Origin: an uncultured Opitutaceae bacterium
GTDB lineage: Bacteria > Verrucomicrobiota > Verrucomicrobiia > Opitutales > Opitutaceae
Assembly (NCBI GenBank): GCA_937942145.1
Contig: CALDFV010000066.1
Coordinates: 1-33,869, forward strand
Direction: 5' to 3'
Length of the DNA: 33,869 bases
Shown: positions 10,633 through 19,610 of the stretch, in pieces
How the letters are laid out: the number at the start of each line of letters is the position of its first letter
Numbering within the stretch: the first letter of the stretch is position 1
Notes under the pieces: model-generated
Seen by the model: only the letters and a program-made list of their open reading frames with translations
Databases searched by the model: none
Told to the model about the DNA's origin: nothing
Made by a program: the position numbers and the translations under genes

Positions 10633-11334
10633 ATGAACCATATCTTCCGGACAGTCACAGTCATACTCGCCCTAGCAATAGGAGCTGGAACTCTTTTTGC
10701 CGCTCCTAAACGGGAAAACCTAGCTACGCGCATCATAAATAGCGAGTATGCCCTGGAAGAAATCATGAAAAAGCCGGAGACCAGAATTCCCGCTTCCATT
10801 CTTCAGCAAGCGAAGGGCATCATACTAACCCTAAACTATCGGGCTGGATTCATGCTCGGAGGTCATGGTGGGAGAGGTGTACTCGTTGCGAAAAACCCAT
10901 TAAATGGGAAATGGGGCGTGCCTGCCTTCGTTTCTACGGGTGGAGCCAATTTCGGTTTTCAAATCGGAGCCAAGGAAGTCGACACAATTTACGTAATCAT
11001 GGACGAAGCGACCGTGGGACGGGCTTATACCGGGCGCTTCGATTTGAGTGCCGATGCTGGCGTCGTGGCTGGACCCGTGGGAGTGATTTCTGAAAAGAAA
11101 GAAAGCGACGATTACAAAAACGCCAACATTTTGGTATATACCACAACCAAAGGACTTTACGCAGGAGTATCCATCAAAGGCGGGTGGGTAAAACCAGACA
11201 ACTCGGCTACAAAGGCATTTTACAATACAGAGTACAACGCCCCCGAAATCGTACTGAGCGATTGGTTCGAACTACCTCGGGAAGCCAAAGCATTGATCAA
11301 TCGAATCAACTACTACACGGCCGGCCAATTTTAG
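10633..11334 (+). CDS. SYLF/Ysc84-domain protein with N-terminal signal peptide
   Basis: 233 aa; signal-like N-terminus MNHIFRTVTVILALAIGAGTLFA; AKGIILTLNYRAGFMLGGHGGRGVLVAK, GANFGFQIGAKEVDTIYVIM, DLSADAGVVAGPVG. Confidence 0.85.
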   Translation: MNHIFRTVTVILALAIGAGTLFAAPKRENLATRIINSEYALEEIMKKPETRIPASILQQAKGIILTLNYRAGFMLGGHGGRGVLVAKNPLNGKWGVPAFVSTGGANFGFQIGAKEVDTIYVIMDEATVGRAYTGRFDLSADAGVVAGPVGVISEKKESDDYKNANILVYTTTKGLYAGVSIKGGWVKPDNSATKAFYNTEYNAPEIVLSDWFELPREAKALINRINYYTAGQF

Positions 11335-11388
11335 CTGGTTTCAATCGTTTCTTTCGCAACGATATAATTCTTTCTGCCAATCGCCCGA

Positions 11389-11676
11389 TCAGCGATTTAA
11401 ACTAGTTTTTGAAACCGATCTAAATAGACGTCGCATTGCTCCTATTGGCGCTTGAAGCTCATCCAGGACCTCCTTTTCTCGCCGCAGCAAGAAGCGGCTT
11501 TCAATGTGGCCTTTACGTTCGGGAACGTTCAAGTGATCTAATTGCAGACGGATCTTTTCGCCCTTCGATTCGCTGCCCCTATCGACACTTACCGGACTCC
11601 CCCACTTTTGGGCCGCAGCAACGGTAGTATTTTCAGACTTTTCTAGGTGGGAAATCATTGGTAATAATGTGTTCAT
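11389..11676 (-). CDS. Hypothetical protein (uncertain ORF)
   Basis: 95-aa ATG ORF in an otherwise unassigned interval; no family recognised. Confidence 0.3.
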   Translation of the reverse strand: MNTLLPMISHLEKSENTTVAAAQKWGSPVSVDRGSESKGEKIRLQLDHLNVPERKGHIESRFLLRREKEVLDELQAPIGAMRRLFRSVSKTSLNR

Positions 11677-11921
11677 AGTTGTGTTTACACCTTATTTACG
11701 GCTTACCGCTTTTTTACTTTAGCAATTATTTTAATTTTAGTGGGACTATCATCTGGATTTCGATCTCCGACAATTAGCTATTCTTTGCGAATCATTAATC
11801 ATCAGATGCTTACGGATGAATTGTTTTGAAGTCGTCCCGAAGAAGACAATCAAACGATTACCCATCCCAGGAAGGAATGGGGATTGTTTCAGTCAGGGAA
11901 AAATCCCGCTGCCAAAGATGG

Positions 11922-13583
11922 CTAACGCTTTCTGCTGCCTCTGATGATGTCAAACGCCACCCAAATCCCTAGAATCATTGAAATCACATAGCCAATCCAC
12001 CCGATTACTGGGATTCCGAATAAAAGCGGCGGGATGTCGGTGGTGATGACGAGGGATGAGCCTACAATGAGACAGCCAATGATGATGCCCAATGTGATTT
12101 TGTTGCTGGCGTCGCTAATGGTGTAGTCGAGTTCCTCAAGACCCTTGTGTTGAAGGTTCACCTTAAGACTGTCTTTCTCGATTTTTTTCAGAATGCGTCG
12201 CAACTCATCCGGAAGGCTCTGCAAATATTGCATCCCTTGCATCGCGCTGTCTCGAGCTTCTTTGAGCAGACGGGCAGGATTCCGCCGCTCTTTCATCAGA
12301 TCGATCAAAATGGGTTCAAAGGCGTCCTTTAAATTATAGTCGGAGTTCAAAGTAGAGCCCATCTCTTCCACACAAAGAATCGCCTTTGCGGTCAAAGAGT
12401 ACTCGCGTGCCAGGTCGATTCCGTTACGCCCAAAAATGTACAGCAATTGAAGGATCGCCCGTCCTATATTCCCCACGCCAGTCTCGGGATTGTAGTGCTC
12501 TCGCATTGCAACCATCACTTCCCTTTCCATGCTTCTCTCGTCAATCGGTGAGCCGGAATCCGCTAGATTGACCGCAGTACGCACCACCCTCTCCGCGTTT
12601 CCCTGGATAAACGCTAGAAACAAATCGACCAACCCATAACGCATGCGACGGGTCAGCTGGCCCACCAAACCCCAATCGAGCAGACACAGTCGACCATCCG
12701 ACATGAGCCTCAGGTTCCCTTCATGAGGATCTGCATGAAAGAAGCCGGTTATTAGGATCTGGTGAAAAAGCGACCGCGATCCATTGTCGGCGATCTGCTT
12801 GGACTCCGGAGTGTCCACTTCCAGCTCGGAAAGCCGCTTTCCATCGATGCGCTCCATCACAAGAACCCGCTTCGAGCAGAGTTCCTCGTAGATCTTCGGA
12901 GCGTGCACCGTTTCCGGATAGGGATTCTGTAACGCGAAAAAGGCTAGGCTCCGAGCTTCGTTTCTAAAGTCGATTTCCTTTTCCAAGCCCTTTCTCAAGG
13001 TCTCCACAACTCCTGGGAGATCGTAGGGCTTTAGCTCTTCTATACGCTCGTGCGCTTGTTGCGCAAACCACATCAGTATATCGAAATCTGCATCGATGGT
13101 CTTTCCAAGTCCTGGTCGCCGGACTTTCACTGCAACTTCTTCACGCGTCTTCTTTAAAACGGCAAAGTGTACCTGGGCCATGGATGCGCCCGCTGCTGCG
13201 GTTTGATCGAACGATTCAAATATCTCTTCCAGAGAAGCCTCCAAAGCGCCCTCTATTACCGGTCGGACTGCGTCAAAATCATCGGGTGGCACACTCTCCT
13301 GAAGTTTACGCAACTCATTGATCAATGACTCTGGCACCACATCAGGCCGCATGCTCAAGAGCTGCCCAAACTTGATGAATGTCGGCCCGAGCTGTTCCAG
13401 CACCTCGCGAACCCGTTCCCATTGACTCAGCTTCTCCTTGTCCGACGTACCGAAGGCCCTCAAGATTTGAGGCGGCAGATCCAAACGCTGAAGCAGGTCC
13501 GCAAATCCATTCCTCGCCAGGACAGAAACGATCTCTCTCGCCCGAGAAAAATTGGCAATCAGTTCAAAGGTCTTGATAGGCAC
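11922..13583 (-). CDS. ABC1/UbiB (AarF) family protein kinase-like protein
   Basis: 553 aa; LGPTFIKFGQLLSMRPDVVPESLINELRKLQESVPP, AAAGASMAQVHFAVLKKTREEVAVKVRRPG, FHADPHEGNLRLMSDGRLCLLDWGLVG; two C-terminal TM segments. Confidence 0.95.
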   Translation of the reverse strand: MPIKTFELIANFSRAREIVSVLARNGFADLLQRLDLPPQILRAFGTSDKEKLSQWERVREVLEQLGPTFIKFGQLLSMRPDVVPESLINELRKLQESVPPDDFDAVRPVIEGALEASLEEIFESFDQTAAAGASMAQVHFAVLKKTREEVAVKVRRPGLGKTIDADFDILMWFAQQAHERIEELKPYDLPGVVETLRKGLEKEIDFRNEARSLAFFALQNPYPETVHAPKIYEELCSKRVLVMERIDGKRLSELEVDTPESKQIADNGSRSLFHQILITGFFHADPHEGNLRLMSDGRLCLLDWGLVGQLTRRMRYGLVDLFLAFIQGNAERVVRTAVNLADSGSPIDERSMEREVMVAMREHYNPETGVGNIGRAILQLLYIFGRNGIDLAREYSLTAKAILCVEEMGSTLNSDYNLKDAFEPILIDLMKERRNPARLLKEARDSAMQGMQYLQSLPDELRRILKKIEKDSLKVNLQHKGLEELDYTISDASNKITLGIIIGCLIVGSSLVITTDIPPLLFGIPVIGWIGYVISMILGIWVAFDIIRGSRKR

Positions 13584-13669
13584 AAGGTGTATTCAAAATA
13601 GTACGCTCATCTAACTCAGCTACCTGCGCCATTGCGCGTTTAGCGAATTCAACGGGAAAAGTGGGATAC

Positions 13670-14002
13670 CTATTTAGACTTTGCCGACTTGGCGTTCGCA
13701 GCTTCAAATTCAGACAGCCGCGCCTCCAGTTCAGAAACTTTGGTCTCCAGGCTATCTATACGTTCGGAATTTTTCTGGCCCATTTTACTGAGCAGCTCAT
13801 CAAATTTCTCTTGCAGAGTCGCCGAGGCAGACTCGAACTCCTGCTTTCCATCGTCAGAAATCTTTCTGGCCGTTTCTTTCGCGTCGTTCGCTGAGATCTT
13901 TCCCTTTTCCACCAGTTCACCGAGGGCTTCTTCCACCTTATCCTTAGTCAAAACCGCGGCTCCGACTCCTGCTAACATAGCTTTTTTAATCGAATCTATC
14001 AT
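13670..14002 (-). CDS. Phasin-like coiled-coil protein
   Basis: 110 aa; MIDSIKKAMLAGVGAAVLTKDKVEEALGELVEKGKISANDAKETARKISDDGKQE resembles phasin-like/PHA-granule-associated proteins; upstream of UbiB on the same strand. Confidence 0.65.
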   Translation of the reverse strand: MIDSIKKAMLAGVGAAVLTKDKVEEALGELVEKGKISANDAKETARKISDDGKQEFESASATLQEKFDELLSKMGQKNSERIDSLETKVSELEARLSEFEAANAKSAKSK

Positions 14003-14116
14003 AATAGAGAAAAATTAATTCGATTTTGGGTTAACAGCAAAGGATAAAACACGTTGTACCCTCCAAAATGCGAATTTGTGGCCCATCCCCGGGTTTAAAT
14101 TCAGCCACCCGTATCG

Positions 14117-14608
14117 ATGTTAAACCAAGACTCAAAAATTAGTTCGATCCTCTTCGTTTGCTGGGGGAATATTTGCCGCTCTCCCGCCGCAGAAAACGTG
14201 ATGAGGCAACGGCTCGAGCAATCCGATTTTTCCCAAATAATCTGTGATTCTGCCGGTACACTGGATGCCCATGCAGGGCATTCTCCTGATTCTCGCATGA
14301 CCGCTGCCGGACAACGCCGAGGATTGCCCATGAATGGGAAGGCTCGAGGGGTGCGCCCCGAAGATTTCGAAAAATTCGATCTCATACTCGCGATGGACCG
14401 GGCAAATTTTAGTGATCTGCAGCGCATCGCTCCAAATCCCCAGGCTATGGAAAAGGTGCGGCTTTTTTGCGAATACTGCCGCAATCACGATGATACAGAA
14501 GTGCCTGATCCCTATTTTGGCGGACCGCAGGGATTCGAACATGTACTCGATCTCCTGGAGGACGGCTGCGAAGGGCTTCTGAAAAATATTCTCAAGTCGG
14601 AGAAGTAG
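14117..14608 (+). CDS. Low-molecular-weight protein-tyrosine-phosphatase family
   Basis: 163 aa; FVCWGNICRSPAAENVM (C(X)5R loop), SAGTLDAHAGHSPDSRM, VPDPYFGGPQGFEHVLDLLEDGC. Confidence 0.95.
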   Translation: MLNQDSKISSILFVCWGNICRSPAAENVMRQRLEQSDFSQIICDSAGTLDAHAGHSPDSRMTAAGQRRGLPMNGKARGVRPEDFEKFDLILAMDRANFSDLQRIAPNPQAMEKVRLFCEYCRNHDDTEVPDPYFGGPQGFEHVLDLLEDGCEGLLKNILKSEK

Positions 14609-14668
14609 TGACTTTTGAGACCCGAATGACCGGTTTCCCTCCCTCGCTCTCTCCCAATCGAACCCCTG

Positions 14669-15547
14669 ATGTCAGGAGCATTCTATCAAGCAGTCGAAGC
14701 AACGGTATCCCAAACGACCTCTAGATCGTTCCAGATCGTTAATCGAACTTCCCTCGCAGGAGGCTGCATCAGCAAAGCCGAACGCCTAGACGGCAGCGAT
14801 CGCTCATACTTTCTGAAGCGAAATACAGAGTCATTTCTCATTCACTTTGAGGAAGAACAAGCAGCCCTAGACGAATTGAACGGGACTGGAACCATTCGGG
14901 TTCCTGAACCTATTTGCTCTGGGACCGCTGAGAACCAATCCTACTTAGTGCTGGAGTTCATTTCCTCGGGTCGACCCGCTGAGACAAGCTGGGAACGATT
15001 AGGGGAGCAGCTTGCCCAACTCCACCAATCCATCCTGCCTCACTTCGGCTGGCATCGAGACAACACGATCGGCGCCACAAAACAAATAAACAGTGTATCC
15101 GATGATTGGATCTCGTTTTTTCGCAATCGTCGCCTTCTGCATCAGATGGATCTGGCCCAGAAAAACGGTTTCAAGCTGAAAAACGGACCCCAACTTCTAA
15201 CAAGTTTATCATCATTCTTTGACGGCTACTCGCCATCGCCTTCACGACTGCACGGAGACCTGTGGTCTGGAAACGTCGGATTCGATACCAATGGAGCTCC
15301 ATTCGCCTTCGACCCTTGTTGCTACTATGGTGACCGGGAAACCGATCTAGCGCTTAACGAGTTTTTTGGAGGGTTTCATCCCAAATTCTACGCCGCATAC
15401 AACGAAGCCTATCCTCTTGATCAGGGTTATGCGCAACGCAAGATCCTCTACAATCTCTATCATTGCCTGAATCACTTCAACCTTTTCGGATCACCCTACG
15501 ACTCGCAGTCCCAATCGATGACAAATCAATTGCTCAAGTTCGTCTGA
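14669..15547 (+). CDS. Fructosamine/ketosamine 3-kinase family protein
   Basis: 292 aa; SRLHGDLWSGNVGFDTNGAPFAFDPCCYYGDRETDLALNEFFGGFHPKFYAAYNEAYPLD. Confidence 0.92.
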   Translation: MSGAFYQAVEATVSQTTSRSFQIVNRTSLAGGCISKAERLDGSDRSYFLKRNTESFLIHFEEEQAALDELNGTGTIRVPEPICSGTAENQSYLVLEFISSGRPAETSWERLGEQLAQLHQSILPHFGWHRDNTIGATKQINSVSDDWISFFRNRRLLHQMDLAQKNGFKLKNGPQLLTSLSSFFDGYSPSPSRLHGDLWSGNVGFDTNGAPFAFDPCCYYGDRETDLALNEFFGGFHPKFYAAYNEAYPLDQGYAQRKILYNLYHCLNHFNLFGSPYDSQSQSMTNQLLKFV

Positions 15548-15656
15548 CTTGGACCGAGAGTATCTTCAGACCAAACCAGACCGTCCCTCAACTCTGGCCC
15601 TCCCTCCATTTTCAGTCTCGCTACGCCAGCCGATCACACTCTAATTCGCCTGAAAC

Positions 15657-16445
15657 ATGTCATTGCTAGAAGCCATTATCCTAGGGGTTATACAAGGTCT
15701 GACTGAATTTCTTCCCGTCAGCAGCAGCGGACATCTCGAACTAGGAAAGGCATTGCTGGGCATTGAAGCAAACAGTGACGTTACATTTACCGTCGTGGTC
15801 CACGGAGCCACCGTTCTCAGCACCATAGTCGTGTTTCATCGCGACATCCTCGGCCTTATCAAGGGCGCTCTACAATTTCGCTGGAACGAATCTACCGACT
15901 ACATCCTTAAAATTGCGATTTCAGCGATACCCGTCGTCGCCATAGGATTGCTGTTCAAAGAGGAAATCGAAAGCCTCTTTAGCAATAACGTGTTACTCGT
16001 CGGATGCATGCTGCTCGTCACGGGAGCGCTGCTCGCCTTCACCTACTATTCCCCTCAAGTTGGAGATGAAGTAAGCAAGACAAAGGCCTTCCTCATCGGA
16101 ATCACCCAAGCAATCGCTGTATTGCCTGGGATTTCCCGTTCTGGCTCGACGATCGCTGTCGGACTGCTACTTGGCGTCGACAAGAAGAAGGTCGCACGGT
16201 TCTCATTCCTTATGGTTCTGATACCCATTATTGGAGCAAATGCTAAGGATATTATCGATGGGGGGATGGCGAATAGTTCAGTGACCGCGCTTCCTCTCAT
16301 CGTTGGATTCCTGGCCGCCTTTCTTTCCGGAATGCTCGCGTGTCGGTGGATGATCGCAATTGTGACTAGAGGAAAGCTCATTCACTTTGCTTACTACTGT
16401 TTTATAGTCGGTGCGGGCTCAATCATCACCCACTTTTTGATCTAG
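15657..16445 (+). CDS. uppP: Undecaprenyl-diphosphatase UppP/BacA
   Basis: 262 aa; ILGVIQGLTEFLPVSSSGHLELGKALLGI, GITQAIAVLPGISRSGSTIAVGLLLGVD. Confidence 0.97.
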   Translation: MSLLEAIILGVIQGLTEFLPVSSSGHLELGKALLGIEANSDVTFTVVVHGATVLSTIVVFHRDILGLIKGALQFRWNESTDYILKIAISAIPVVAIGLLFKEEIESLFSNNVLLVGCMLLVTGALLAFTYYSPQVGDEVSKTKAFLIGITQAIAVLPGISRSGSTIAVGLLLGVDKKKVARFSFLMVLIPIIGANAKDIIDGGMANSSVTALPLIVGFLAAFLSGMLACRWMIAIVTRGKLIHFAYYCFIVGAGSIITHFLI

Positions 16446-17079
16446 CTATTCGCTCCAGTAGCTTCAGCCGCACAGCGTTTATTGAATCAAGGCGGAGGGC
16501 TTCCTTGATCACTTCCAAAACACCGTCTTTCCTCCGAAGGAGACCCCAGCCCATCGGTATTTCTGAATCCAAGGCAACGACCCCATCGCTCGCTGCGATG
16601 TAGCAGTAATTCGCGCAACCGTATCGCGCAATCTTGGAGAATTTTACCCCATGCTCCAAACGATTCTCTAAAACCTGCAATCGTCTTGTCAGCCGGTACC
16701 ACGCTTCGTGACGCCAGTCGCAAAAGTCAAATGTGTCGTATTCTGAAAATAATGACTGATGCCTCCGACATTGAGGAAGATGCACAACTAGAAGGGCCCG
16801 GAGTGTTCGCAACCGTTCCCGCAAATCGCAACGCTCCGATTTAGACGCCTCTTCCAATCCAGCATCACGCAGGAAATCCGCTCGGCTTTGCTTGCATTCC
16901 ACCGCAAACGTTTCACCAGGGGAATCCAACATCCGTCTTAGAGAACGATAGCCCGCTACATCCACTCGATAATTCGATAGTGGGAGTTTCACTTCTGGCG
17001 CGATTGCGTCGCAACCCCTTAGCCTCAGCCAATCGACCGACAATGCCTTCAGCTCGCGATGGGCTTTAGTTTCTGCCAT
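16426..17079 (-). CDS. Hypothetical, MmcB-like / PD-(D/E)XK nuclease-like protein
   Basis: 217 aa; RVDVAGYRS...ETFAVECKQSRADFLRDAG fits D...ExK nuclease core spacing; C-terminal MGWGLLRRKDGVLEVIKEA; 3' end overlaps uppP by 20 bp. Confidence 0.55.
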   Translation of the reverse strand: MAETKAHRELKALSVDWLRLRGCDAIAPEVKLPLSNYRVDVAGYRSLRRMLDSPGETFAVECKQSRADFLRDAGLEEASKSERCDLRERLRTLRALLVVHLPQCRRHQSLFSEYDTFDFCDWRHEAWYRLTRRLQVLENRLEHGVKFSKIARYGCANYCYIAASDGVVALDSEIPMGWGLLRRKDGVLEVIKEALRLDSINAVRLKLLERIARSKSG

Positions 17080-17182
17080 CCAGGTTTTCTAGCATAGTCG
17101 ATCAGACAACGGCGGTCTTCCCCCCTCATTTTTGGAGCAAAGTCTATTGATCTCCACGAGGCGACCAATCAACCTCCCTCAT

Positions 17183-17782
17183 ATGAAACTGGGTTTTCTG
17201 GCCTCCCACGGCGGCAGCAACATGCAAGCGATAATCGACCAATGCCTCAGTGGAGCGATTGCAGGCAAGCCAGTGATTCTAATTTGCAATAACCCGAACG
17301 CAATCGCGGTCGAAAGAGCCCGTGACGCCCAATTACCCGTTGAAATCCTTAACGGGAGGACCCATGCCGATCCAGATCAGCTTGATCGCCAAATGGAGAA
17401 GTCACTTCTGGAAGCCGGAGTCGATCTAGTCGTATTGGCAGGCTACATGAAAAAGATCGGTCCCACTACGCTTTCCACTTTCTCAAATCGGATTCTGAAT
17501 ATCCATCCTTCCCTTCTTCCCAAGTTTGGGGGTCAGGGCATGTTCGGTATACGCGTTCACGAGGCAGTGGTCGCAGCGGGTGAACCCCAATCTGGCGCTA
17601 CGGTACACTTGATCGACAACGGATACGATCAGGGTCAAATCATCCGTCAAGCGATGCTTAAAGTGGATACAAGCGACACACCAGCGACCCTTCAAAAGCG
17701 AGTCTTGGAATTGGAGCATATTCTATATCCTAATACAATCGCAGAGATCGCTTCGGGAAAGATTAAACTACCTGTAAACTAG
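17183..17782 (+). CDS. purN: Phosphoribosylglycinamide formyltransferase
   Basis: MKLGFLASHGGSNMQAIIDQ, ILICNNPNA, LAGYMKKIG, NIHPSLLPKFGGQGMFGIRVHEAVVAAGEPQSGATVHLIDNGYDQGQII; internal ATG at 17183 preferred. Confidence 0.95.
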   Translation: MKLGFLASHGGSNMQAIIDQCLSGAIAGKPVILICNNPNAIAVERARDAQLPVEILNGRTHADPDQLDRQMEKSLLEAGVDLVVLAGYMKKIGPTTLSTFSNRILNIHPSLLPKFGGQGMFGIRVHEAVVAAGEPQSGATVHLIDNGYDQGQIIRQAMLKVDTSDTPATLQKRVLELEHILYPNTIAEIASGKIKLPVN

Positions 17783-17881
17783 ATAGGGTCCTCGTAATTG
17801 CGCTTAGCCATCCTTGACAGAAGTAACAATACCGCTAATCCTCACTTTCCCTTGCAGAGGTGTCTAAAAAGACTCCTTCGA

Positions 17882-18133
17882 ATGGAACCCGAGAAGATTA
17901 ACTATATGAAAGGATATCGTCCGCCCGTCACTTCATGGCGAGCATTCGTCAATTGCGAGCAAATCGGATACCGGTTTGCGACCAAAGCAGACGCGACCGA
18001 GGCCGCCAATGCCTATGTCTCCAAAAACAATACGAGTGAAATGCTGGAGCCAGTGGTGGTAATCCGACCCTCCTACACTCCCGTGGAGCCTATTGCGGCA
18101 CCATCTGGCTCAATTGAACTCTATCCCGCTTGA
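17882..18133 (+). CDS. Small hypothetical protein
   Basis: MEPEKINYMKGYRPPVTSWRAFVNCEQIGYRFATKADATEAANAYVSKNNTSEMLEPVVVIRPSY; compact and plausible, no family recognised. Confidence 0.45.
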   Translation: MEPEKINYMKGYRPPVTSWRAFVNCEQIGYRFATKADATEAANAYVSKNNTSEMLEPVVVIRPSYTPVEPIAAPSGSIELYPA

Positions 18134-18155
18134 TAGACTAAAATCATGCTGCTGG

Positions 18156-18227
18156 TAGGGCCACCGAGAATCGAACTCAGATCTAACGTTTAGGAAACGC
18201 TTGTTCTATCCGTTGAACTATGGCCCC
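18156..18227 (-). tRNA. tRNA-Arg (anticodon CCT)
   Basis: Reverse complement GGGGCCATAGTTCAACGGATAGAACAAGCGTTTCCTAAACGTTAGATCTGAGTTCGATTCTCGGTGGCCCTA; acceptor GGGGCCA/TGGCCCT, TPsiC arm GAGTTCGATTCTC, anticodon loop TTCCTAA; 3' CCA not encoded. Confidence 0.93.
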
Positions 18228-18364
18228 AGCAGAAATCGAGCATCTGCGATTAAGGAGAGGGGGTTTTGCCGAAATTTGTCCCATCTGTAAAGGCTGACTT
18301 CCACAGAATTTCCCACTTTCCGCTATTGACAACGGAAAGCCCGATCCTACTTTCCCCCCTTCCT

Positions 18365-18556
18365 ATGGTTAACGAAGAGATAAACAGAAGCCTCACTCCA
18401 CAAGAGCTGGACTTCACCCATGCTCACATCATGAGCCGTTATGTCACCGAGACAGGCAAGATCCTTCCTCGCAAAGTGACTCGTCTGTCATCCAAGCAGC
18501 AGCGCAAGATCAACAAGGCGATCAAACGCGCTCGCAATATGCTGACGATGCAGTAA
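18365..18556 (+). CDS. rpsR: 30S ribosomal protein S18
   Basis: 63 aa; LDFTHAHIMSRYVTETGKILPRKVTRLSSKQQRKINKAIKRARNMLTM matches the S18 core; ATG at 18365. Confidence 0.88.
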   Translation: MVNEEINRSLTPQELDFTHAHIMSRYVTETGKILPRKVTRLSSKQQRKINKAIKRARNMLTMQ

Positions 18557-18614
18557 TCCGCCCAAGCTGCTACGAGTCAGTGCGGGTACGGGTTTACCTG
18601 CAAACCAGTTAACT

Positions 18615-19592
18615 GTGGCTACTATACTAAAACCCAACGAGGAAAACTTGCGTGAAATTCGCAAGTTTTTGCGTTTAGGAGAGCTCGTAGCGGTTCCCAC
18701 AGAAACCGTCTACGGATTAGCGGCTAATGCGCTGGACCCCAAGGCCTGTCAGAAAATCTTTACCGTCAAAGAACGGCCCCACAATGACCCCCTCATTTGT
18801 CACGTTCCAGATTTCGAATCACTTGAACAGTACTGTGAAACCAATCCACTTGCAAAAAGACTCGCCGAAGCCTTCTGGCCTGGACCGCTGACCTTGGTTC
18901 TACCCAAAAAGTCAATCATCCCCGATATCGTTACTGCAGGCCATGACTCCGTCGCCGTCCGATGCCCGAGTCACCCCATCTTCCGCGAACTCATTGAAGG
19001 ATGTGACTTCCCCCTAGCTGCGCCTAGCGCCAATCCTTTTGCCTATATCAGTCCCACCCTCGCAATCCACGTTCAAGCGAATCTGGGGGATCGGATCGAA
19101 ACGATCCTCGACGGGGGTCCGTGCCACCTGGGAGTTGAATCGACGATAATCGATGTTCGTGACCCCAAATCCGCGCGTATCCTTAGATACGGAGCCCTAC
19201 CCATTGAGCAAATTGAAGACGCTGTAAAAAGACGAGTCGATCGCCCGCTTCCCCATCAAAGCGGAATGTCGATTGCTCCCGGAGCGCTGCCAAAGCACTA
19301 CAGCCCGAAAACTAAGCTTGAACTTAGATCAGTCCCGGTTCTGGAAGAAGAACTCCAAAAGGGTGACGGATCCATTGCCTATCTACTTCTTCGTAAACCG
19401 TCTCACTCATCCTCCAGCCACATCCATTGGCTTTCAGAGAACGGGGAGCTTGACCGTATTGCATCGCAGCTCTACGCAAAACTAAGAGAGCTCGATGCCG
19501 CTGGCTACAAGAAAATCGTCGTTGAAGAAGCTCCAGAACTTGATCTGGGCAGGACCATCAACGACCGCCTTCGCCGTGCAGCCTTCCAGTAA
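18615..19592 (+). CDS. L-threonylcarbamoyladenylate synthase (Sua5/TsaC/YwlC)
   Basis: 325 aa; LGELVAVPTETVYGLAANALDPKACQKIFTVKERPHNDPLICHV, APSANPFAYISPT, LDGGPCHLGVESTIIDV, GALPKHYSPKT (Sua5 C-terminal linker). Confidence 0.95.
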   Translation: MATILKPNEENLREIRKFLRLGELVAVPTETVYGLAANALDPKACQKIFTVKERPHNDPLICHVPDFESLEQYCETNPLAKRLAEAFWPGPLTLVLPKKSIIPDIVTAGHDSVAVRCPSHPIFRELIEGCDFPLAAPSANPFAYISPTLAIHVQANLGDRIETILDGGPCHLGVESTIIDVRDPKSARILRYGALPIEQIEDAVKRRVDRPLPHQSGMSIAPGALPKHYSPKTKLELRSVPVLEEELQKGDGSIAYLLLRKPSHSSSSHIHWLSENGELDRIASQLYAKLRELDAAGYKKIVVEEAPELDLGRTINDRLRRAAFQ

Positions 19593-19610
19593 AACCACGG
19601 CTTTCGAAAC

